Of a DNA stretch of 11,682 nt, positions 7,606 through 11,682 are shown in pieces. The position numbers and the translations under genes were made by a program. Each line of letters begins with the position of its first letter. Position 1 is the stretch's first letter. The DNA is from Sphingomonadales bacterium (lineage in GTDB: Bacteria; Pseudomonadota; Alphaproteobacteria; Sphingomonadales; Sphingomonadaceae), in contig JANYCM010000245.1 in the NCBI GenBank assembly GCA_025360285.1, forward strand, positions 1 to 11,682. Direction: 5' to 3'. A model generated the notes under the pieces. The model was not told the DNA's origin, ran no database searches, and saw nothing but the letters and a program-made list of their open reading frames with translations.

Positions 7606-8027
7606 TGCTGCTAATCGCTGCCGCTGTGCTGGCGTTGACGCCGGTGCCCATCGACGCTGCCGCCCGCGCCGGCCTGCCACGCGCCACCGCTGTGCTGGCG
7701 GTGCATGGCGCGCGCCATGTCTGCGAAGGTATCTGGCTGCGCGATCTGCTCGGCAAAGCGGGTGCTTCAACGGGGGAGGCGCTGCGCGGCCCGGCGCTGT
7801 CGATGCTGGTGGTCGCCACCGCCGCCGATGGCTATCGCGTCACCTTCACCCTGGGGGAACTCGATGCGTCACTGGGCAAGGCGCCGGTGCTCGTTGCCGA
7901 CAAATGCGATGCCAAGCCGCTCGCTGCCGCCGATGGGCCGTTGCGGCTGGTTGTCGAGGGCGAGGCGCGCGGCGCGCGGTCGGTGCGGCAATTGACCGTG
8001 GTTGTCCTGCGACCGCTTGCTGACTGA
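7602..8027 (+). CDS. Small exported protein with partial sulfite-oxidase-type (SUOX) molybdopterin-binding fold
   Basis: This 141-residue protein starts with a hydrophobic signal-like segment (MMLLIAAAVLALTPVPIDA). Its middle and C-terminus resemble the oxidoreductase molybdopterin-binding fold (PF00174-like). CEGIWLRDLLGKAG at 41-54 corresponds to the family's GVPLRDLL-type segment. DGYRVTFTLGELD lies at 76-88, PLAAADGPLRLVV at 106-118, and RGARSVRQLTVVVLRPL at 123-139. In full-length enzymes the cysteine that coordinates molybdenum lies well before the GVPL segment; this protein is too short there and shows no matching cysteine. C41 and C102 are present but not in the known ligand positions. 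Catalysis is therefore unlikely; binding of cofactor or metal is possible. The ATGA overlap with modA and the 3-nt gap to modB make it part of the mod operon. Function is unknown. Confidence 0.8.
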   Translation: MMLLIAAAVLALTPVPIDAAARAGLPRATAVLAVHGARHVCEGIWLRDLLGKAGASTGEALRGPALSMLVVATAADGYRVTFTLGELDASLGKAPVLVADKCDAKPLAAADGPLRLVVEGEARGARSVRQLTVVVLRPLAD

Positions 8028-8030
8028 CCG

Positions 8031-8720
8031 GTGCTGCAACCGCTCTCGCCCGCCGAATGGGATGCCATCGCCGTCAGCATGAAGGTTGCCGGGGCGGCAA
8101 CGCTGGCGACTTTGCCGCTGGCGCTGGCACTGGCGTTCGTGCTGGCGCGGCAGCGCTTTCCGGGCAAGCCGCTGGTCGATGCTCTGGTCAATCTGCCCTT
8201 GGTGCTGCCGCCGGTGGTGACGGGCTATGTGCTGCTGCTGGCCTTTGGCCATGATGGTCCCTTCGGCCGGGCGCTGGCGCTCGTCCATGTCAGCGTGCTG
8301 TTCCGCTGGACGGGCGCGGCGATCGCCGCCGGCGTGATGGCGCTACCGCTGATGGTCGCGCCGATCCGCCAGGCGCTGGAGGGGATTGATCCGCGGCTGG
8401 AAACCGCCGCTGCCACTTTGGGCGCTGGACGCTGGCGGGTGTTTGCCAGCGTGACGGTGCCACTTGCCTTTCCGGGGATCATCGCCGGCACGGTGCTGGG
8501 TTTTGCCAAGGCGCTGGGGGAATTCGGCGCAACGGCGATCTTTGTGTCGGCGATTCCCGGCGAAACCGAAACCCTGCCGCTGGCGATCAATGCGCTGCTC
8601 CAGGTGCCGGGCGGCGAGGCGGCGGCGGCGCGGCTGGCGGTGCTGGCGTTGGTCATCGCGCTCGGCGCTTTGGTCGCGGCGCAATATTGGCAGCACCGGG
8701 CGGCGCGGCACCGGGCATGA
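8031..8720 (+). CDS. modB: Molybdate ABC transporter, permease subunit
   Basis: This 229-residue inner-membrane protein forms the molybdate channel. It is the standard ModB length. Hydrophobic segments occur at about 17-38, 52-72, 83-110, 140-160 and 200-218. The segment LVNLPLVLPPVVTGYVLLL at 52-70 is family-typical. The cytoplasmic EAA-type loop that docks on the ATPase is ETAAATLGAGRWRVFASVTVP at 124-144, followed by GFAKALGEFGATAIFV at 157-172. The GTG at 8031 is used as start because it begins the usual short N-terminus before the first helix and sits 4 nt after the upstream stop. The stop overlaps the modC start as ATGA, which suggests coupled synthesis of channel and ATPase. Confidence 0.95.
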   Translation: MLQPLSPAEWDAIAVSMKVAGAATLATLPLALALAFVLARQRFPGKPLVDALVNLPLVLPPVVTGYVLLLAFGHDGPFGRALALVHVSVLFRWTGAAIAAGVMALPLMVAPIRQALEGIDPRLETAAATLGAGRWRVFASVTVPLAFPGIIAGTVLGFAKALGEFGATAIFVSAIPGETETLPLAINALLQVPGGEAAAARLAVLALVIALGALVAAQYWQHRAARHRA

Positions 8721-9322
8721 CACCGCATTTCGACGTGGACCTGCGGGTGGCGCATGGCGATTTCGTCCGCGATTATAAATTCGTCTCGGCGGCACCGGTG
8801 ACGGCGCTGGTGGGGCCCTCGGGCGCCGGCAAGACGAGCTTGCTGCACGCGATTGCGGGCTTGCTGGTTCCCGAAGCAGGGCACATCCGCGTCGCCGGGA
8901 CGACCTTGTTCGATGCCGCGGCCGGCGTGTCGGTGCCGGTGCCGGCGCGGCGGCTGGGGCTGGTTTTCCAGGATGCCCGGCTGTTCCCGCATCTGAGTGT
9001 GCGCGGCAATCTTGCCTATGCGCGGCGTGCCGATGCGGACGCCGTCACGGCGATGGCGGCACGGCTGGGTATTGCGGCGCTGCTCGACCGCTGGCCGCGG
9101 CATCTGTCGGGGGGTGAAATCCGCCGGGTCGCGCTGGGCCGGGCGCTGCTGTCGCGGCCGGCGGCGCTGCTTCTCGATGAACCGCTGGCGCATCTCGATC
9201 CGGCGCGCGCGGCGAGCCTGCTCGATCTCATCGCCATGGTCAGCGGCGAGGTGCCGATGCTGCACGTGACCCATGATGCGCGTGAGGCGGAGCGGTTGGG
9301 GGCGATGGTGGTGGCGGTTTGA
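8717..9322 (+). CDS. modC: Molybdate ABC transporter, ATP-binding subunit (short form without TOBE domain)
   Basis: This 201-residue ATPase powers molybdate import. All nucleotide-binding motifs are present: Walker A GPSGAGKT at 33-40, Q-loop Q85 in VFQDARLFPHLSV, signature LSGGE at 130-134, Walker B ALLLDEP at 150-156, D-loop HLD at 159-161 and switch H186 in HVTHD. LSGGE in place of LSGGQ is common in ModC. Typical ModC proteins are about 350 residues and end in a TOBE/Mop domain that binds molybdate. Here the frame stops soon after the H-loop, so that domain is absent. No Mop-like coding sequence follows before Imm53, which argues against a recent frameshift. The start ATG at 8717 overlaps the modB stop; an in-frame ATG at 8687 lies inside modB and is less likely. 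Confidence 0.93.
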   Translation: MTPHFDVDLRVAHGDFVRDYKFVSAAPVTALVGPSGAGKTSLLHAIAGLLVPEAGHIRVAGTTLFDAAAGVSVPVPARRLGLVFQDARLFPHLSVRGNLAYARRADADAVTAMAARLGIAALLDRWPRHLSGGEIRRVALGRALLSRPAALLLDEPLAHLDPARAASLLDLIAMVSGEVPMLHVTHDAREAERLGAMVVAV

Positions 9323-9425
9323 TGCTGGTTTCGACCTGCGAGGGACGAAATCGTCGACTCATAGAGCGGAAAGTCGGCTCTCGCCCCAGTAGCGGACATG
9401 CGCGGCGTGTTGCTATCAGTGGGCA
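9323..9425. other. Intergenic stretch with small inverted repeats between modC and the Imm53 gene
   Basis: This 103-nt stretch contains GACGA/TCGTC (9344-9348 and 9351-9355, 2-nt loop), TCGAC/GTCGA (9331-9335 and 9353-9357, partly overlapping the first) and AGAGC/GCTCT (9363-9367 and 9377-9381, 9-nt loop). None is followed by a T run, so a classical terminator is not shown. The base composition drops here, as in the following gene. A promoter for the Imm53 gene may lie here, but no clear boxes are seen. Confidence 0.4.
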
Positions 9426-9767
9426 ATGGACAAGCTCGACGACATAGGCTGGCTCACTCAATGGTATCTCGCCCAGTGCGATGGAGAGTGGGAAGAAGAC
9501 TTCGGCATTACCATCGACACGTTGGACAACCCGGGCTGGCGACTAACGGTGGATCTTGATCGAACAGTGTTCGAATCGCGTTTGTTTGCGCCAGTCTATG
9601 AAGGGGTTCCTCACGGCGAACAGCAGTTCCAAGGGGGAGATGGCGACGCTCCTTGGCTGGTCTGCCGGATTGAAGGCCCGAAGTTCAAGGCTTGGGGCGG
9701 CCCTCGCGATCTCGGACGAATGATCGGGATATTTCGCGCATGGGTTGACGCCGAGGGCGGGCTCTAG
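9426..9767 (+). CDS. Imm53 family immunity protein, orphan
   Basis: This 113-residue acidic, tryptophan-rich protein matches the Imm53 family (PF15580). The family pattern is clear: WLTQWYLAQCDGEWEEDFGI at 9-28, TIDTLDNPGWRLTVDLD at 29-45, WLVCRIEGPKFKAWGGP at 77-93, and a final L-x(5)-IFRAW helix at 96-106. Imm53 proteins are predicted to neutralise partner toxins of contact-dependent or polymorphic toxin systems, by inference from gene neighbourhoods. No toxin gene is adjacent, so this is an orphan immunity gene; protection against toxins from related cells is a plausible but untested role. Two 60-base lines of the gene that I counted (9481-9540 and 9541-9600) have 34 and 29 G+C, against 48 of 60 at 9121-9180 in modC. 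The lower G+C suggests acquisition by transfer. The ribosome binding site is weak. Confidence 0.88.
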   Translation: MDKLDDIGWLTQWYLAQCDGEWEEDFGITIDTLDNPGWRLTVDLDRTVFESRLFAPVYEGVPHGEQQFQGGDGDAPWLVCRIEGPKFKAWGGPRDLGRMIGIFRAWVDAEGGL

Positions 9768-9802
9768 GGGACGTCCGCCTTCCACCAATATCTGTCGTCC
9801 CC
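9767..9802 (+). terminator. Possible hairpin terminator after the Imm53 gene
   Basis: GGGGACG at 9767-9773, beginning at the last base of the stop codon, pairs perfectly with CGTCCCC at 9796-9802 across a 22-nt loop. It lies between convergent genes, which suits a terminator, but there is no T run and the loop is large. It is therefore a weak candidate. Confidence 0.3.
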
Positions 9803-9840
9803 GTGCATGACTTGACGACCTGCTTCTCGCCGCCGCGCTC

Positions 9841-10539
9841 CTAATCCCGCCCCACCCAGTGCAGCGCCGTACCATGCGCCTCCAGCCAGCGCCGCGTCGC
9901 ATCTCGGTGCGGATCGAGGGTCGCCAGCAGGGCATAGAAATCCGCACTATGATTGGCATGGACCAGATGCGCGACCTCATGCGCGACGATGTGCCGGCGC
10001 ACCGGCGGCGGCGCCATGATCAGCCGCCAGCTATAGGCGATGCGCGCCACGCTGCCGGGCCGGCCGCGGGCGCAACTACCCCAGCGGGCGCGGGCGTCGC
10101 CGATACGAATGGCGACCGCCGCATGGCCGAGCCCGGCGGCGAGCGCCGTCGTCGCCGCCGTCAGATCGGCGCGCGCCGCGCCTTGAAGCCAGCGCAGCAC
10201 GCGGGCGGGCACCAGATCGGCCGGGCCGCCGACCAGCAGGCGGTCACCGCTGCGCCGGGGCGTGCGCGGGTGGCTGGCGGTCCAGTCGATCAGCAGTGTG
10301 TTGCCGTCAAAGGGGATTCGCGCGCCGGGCAGCAAGGGCTGCGGCGCCGGCCAGGCTGCCACCTGCTCTGCCAGCCAGGTATGGTTGCGCTCAATCAGCG
10401 CCAGTGCCTCGGCCAACCCGCCGCGCGCCGGCAGTGTGAGACGCAGCACGCCCTGCACGGCATCGGCGCGCAGCTTGATCGCCTTGGCGGTGCGGCGGCG
10501 CTCGGCAACCAGCGGCAGCAGCCGATCGCCGACGCACAC
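9841..10539 (-). CDS. YgjP-like (DUF45/M48-related) metallopeptidase
   Basis: From the GTG at 10539 this is a 232-residue protein of the YgjP/DUF45 family (PF01863), a group of SprT-like zinc peptidases of unknown physiological substrate. RWGSC lies at 152-156. The active-site motif HEVAH is at 187-191, with the third metal ligand candidate H197 in HANHS. LRLTLPARGGLAEALALIE at 32-50 resembles the usual N-terminal half. No signal peptide or membrane segment is seen, so it is cytoplasmic. GTG 10539 has no Shine-Dalgarno sequence. The frame is open for 12 more codons, reading LNLFGRTQLPDA, up to a CTG at 10575 that has GAGGG 6 nt upstream and overlaps the YcgN-like stop as CTGA. Family members usually have several residues before VGDR, so the CTG may be the true start (244 residues). 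Confidence 0.85.
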   Translation of the reverse strand: MCVGDRLLPLVAERRRTAKAIKLRADAVQGVLRLTLPARGGLAEALALIERNHTWLAEQVAAWPAPQPLLPGARIPFDGNTLLIDWTASHPRTPRRSGDRLLVGGPADLVPARVLRWLQGAARADLTAATTALAAGLGHAAVAIRIGDARARWGSCARGRPGSVARIAYSWRLIMAPPPVRRHIVAHEVAHLVHANHSADFYALLATLDPHRDATRRWLEAHGTALHWVGRD

Positions 10540-10571
10540 GGCATCGGGAAGCTGGGTGCGGCCGAACAGGT

Positions 10572-11009
10572 TCAGAGTTCACCCTCGATGATGTGGTTTT
10601 CCAGGTCGCCGACATCATCCTCGCTGACCGTCTTGCCGATCACCGAAATGCCGGCGTGGTGAACCGAAGCCGGGTCACCACTGACCAGCGGGTGCCAGTC
10701 CGCCAGGCCCTGGCCGCGGTGGATGCGCAGATAGGCGCAGGAGGCGGGCAGCCAATCGATGGTATCGAGCTTCGCCGGGGTCAGGCGTACACAATCGGGC
10801 ACCTGGGCGCGGCGGTTGGGATAATCCTTGCACTGGGCGGTGCGCGAATCGAGCAGGCGGCAGGCGACGTTGGTGGGGTAGATCTTGCCGCTTTCATCAT
10901 CTTCCAGCTTGTGGACACAGCATTTGCCGCAGCCGTCGCACAGGCTTTCCCATTGCGGCCGCGTCATCCGCCACAGCGGCACGGTTTCCCAGAACGGTTC
11001 ATCGGACAT
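10572..11009 (-). CDS. YcgN-like UPF0260/YkgJ-type cysteine-cluster protein
   Basis: This 145-residue cytoplasmic protein matches the YcgN (UPF0260) family, which carries the CxxCxxCC-type putative zinc- or iron-chelating domain. The order is FWETVPLWRMTRPQWESLCD at 6-25, the cluster C24-x2-C27-x2-C30-C31, TNVACRLLD at 46-54 with C50, C60, PDCVRL at 71-76 with C73, WLPASCAYL at 86-94 with C91, and ADWHPLVSGD at 103-112. Length and cysteine pattern are complete. The biochemical role is not established. The ATG at 11009 lies inside the end of the SCO gene (11-nt overlap) and begins the conserved N-terminus. Its stop lies directly at the candidate CTG start of the YgjP-like gene. The tight packing suggests cotranscription with the copper chaperone. 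Confidence 0.9.
   Translation of the reverse strand: MSDEPFWETVPLWRMTRPQWESLCDGCGKCCVHKLEDDESGKIYPTNVACRLLDSRTAQCKDYPNRRAQVPDCVRLTPAKLDTIDWLPASCAYLRIHRGQGLADWHPLVSGDPASVHHAGISVIGKTVSEDDVGDLENHIIEGEL
10582..10586 (-). promoter_or_regulatory. Ribosome binding site favouring a CTG start for the YgjP-like gene
   Basis: GAGGG at 10586-10582, inside the end of the YcgN-like gene, lies 6 nt before CTG at 10575-10573. An in-frame TGA at 10581-10579 limits the start to this CTG, the CTG at 10569 or the GTG at 10539; only the first has this spacing. Confidence 0.45.
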
Positions 11010-11634
11010 AGCTGTCCAGCATCACCTTGATCTCGGCGGCGGTCGATCCGTGCGGCAGGAAGGCGATCGCCCGGCCATCCGGCCCGAACAGGTAATAGAC
11101 CGCGAAATGATCGACGAGATAGGCCCTGGGGTCGGCGGCGGTGGCGCTGGTCGGCATCTTCTTGGCATAGATGCCATAGGCCTTGCGCAACGCATCGATG
11201 GCGGCCGGCGTGCCGGTCAGGCCGACAAGCCGCGGGTGAAAGGCGCTGGTGAAGGCCTTCATCGCTGCCACATCATCGCGCTCGGGATCGACGGTGATGA
11301 AGATCGGCACGACGATGGCGCCGCGATTCGGCTGGGCGGTTTCATAGGCGGCAAGCCCGCGTGACAGCACCGCGACATCTGTGGGGCAGACATCGGGGCA
11401 GAAAGTATAGCCAAAATACATCAGGCGATATTTGCCGGCAAAATCCTTGTCGCTGACCTTGTGGCCATTCTGATCGATGAGGGTGAACGCGCCGCCCAGG
11501 CTGGACCCGGCGAGATTGCCCGGTGGCGGCACCGATAATTGCATCCAGGCAAGCACGGCAGCCAGCAGCGCGGCGATGCCGAGCACCAGCCACAGGCTGC
11601 GCCGGCCAATGCCGGGTTTGCGGGCGCTGTTCAT
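10999..11634 (-). CDS. SCO1/SenC family copper chaperone for cytochrome c oxidase
   Basis: This 211-residue membrane-anchored thioredoxin-fold protein belongs to the SCO1/SenC family (PF02630), which delivers copper to the CuA centre of cytochrome c oxidase or acts as a thiol reductant in that step. A single hydrophobic anchor covers about residues 13-33. The copper motif CPDVC is at C79-C83, in FGYTFCPDVCPTDVAVLS. The third ligand is H176 in YLVDHFAVYYLFGPDG. VPIFITVDPERD at 109-120 is also typical. The domain faces the periplasm. The ATG at 11634 overlaps the stop of the upstream partial gene as ATGA, and its own end overlaps the YcgN-like gene. No oxidase structural genes lie in the window. 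Confidence 0.95.
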   Translation of the reverse strand: MNSARKPGIGRRSLWLVLGIAALLAAVLAWMQLSVPPPGNLAGSSLGGAFTLIDQNGHKVSDKDFAGKYRLMYFGYTFCPDVCPTDVAVLSRGLAAYETAQPNRGAIVVPIFITVDPERDDVAAMKAFTSAFHPRLVGLTGTPAAIDALRKAYGIYAKKMPTSATAADPRAYLVDHFAVYYLFGPDGRAIAFLPHGSTAAEIKVMLDSYVR

Positions 11635-11682
11635 CGCCGGTTGCGCAGGTTATGCCAGATCATGGCGGCGAGATAGGATGGA
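11631..11682 (-). CDS. C-terminal 16 residues of an unrecognised protein (cut by right edge)
   Basis: One minus-strand frame is open from the right edge to a TGA at 11633-11631 and ends PSYLAAMIWHNLRNRR. The other two frames on this strand stop inside this short stretch. The stop overlaps the SCO gene start as ATGA, the pattern seen elsewhere in this window, which supports a real gene. Too little is present to name a family; the basic, hydrophobic end could belong to a membrane protein. Confidence 0.6.
   Translation of the reverse strand, partial: PSYLAAMIWHNLRNRR

Noticed and set aside
6718..7770. In-frame upstream extension of the flavin reductase gene by 351 codons
   Set aside because: It runs antisense through modA and is rich in R, Q, H and G without domain features. 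The family N-terminus begins at 6717.
8225..9274. A 349-codon open frame on the minus strand across modB and modC
   Set aside because: It is a shadow of two clearly recognised plus-strand genes, made possible by high G+C and few stops.
9342..9801. GGGACGA at 9342-9348 and TCGTCCC at 9795-9801 as inverted repeats flanking the Imm53 gene
   Set aside because: Seven bases in inverted orientation are too short to call ends of a mobile unit, no target duplication is seen, and each half also takes part in a local hairpin. Chance is the simpler explanation.

Overview
The window is GC-rich (mostly near 70% G+C by eye), densely packed and full of overlapping genes. Protein style and codon use suggest an alphaproteobacterium, most likely of the Sphingomonadales. 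This is a judgement from general character, not from a marker gene. No rRNA, tRNA, CRISPR array, insertion sequence or prophage gene is visible.

Layout from left to right: (1) a minus-strand pair, cvpA followed by cysS, joined by a TGATG stop/start overlap; cysS runs off the left edge. (2) A plus-strand serine hydrolase of the beta-lactamase/esterase type, reading away from cvpA. (3) A minus-strand unit: flavin reductase-like protein, then a 14-TM polysaccharide flippase-like protein, then a Tat-exported DUF885 metallopeptidase-like protein. The first pair overlap by 14 nt and the second pair are 5 nt apart. (4) A plus-strand molybdate uptake operon: modA, a small exported protein with a partial sulfite-oxidase-type (SUOX) fold, modB and modC. 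An imperfect CGATAT/ATATCG palindrome just before modA resembles a ModE-type operator. (5) A short patch of lower G+C holding an orphan Imm53-type immunity gene. (6) A minus-strand cluster: the tail of an unrecognised gene, a SCO1/SenC copper chaperone, a YcgN-like cysteine-rich protein and a YgjP-like (DUF45) metallopeptidase, all overlapping or abutting.

Most of the window is housekeeping or transport. The mod operon is the clearest functional unit: ModA captures molybdate in the periplasm, ModB forms the channel and ModC drives it. The extra SUOX-like gene is locked between modA and modB by an ATGA overlap. ModC is only about 200 residues and lacks the usual C-terminal TOBE/Mop domain. No modE gene lies in the window.

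The items most worth a second look are the SUOX-like protein inside the mod operon, the orphan Imm53 gene in its lower-GC patch, the candidate ModE-type palindrome, the short ModC, and the probable CTG start of the YgjP-like gene. I see no clear evidence of a wholly new multi-gene system.
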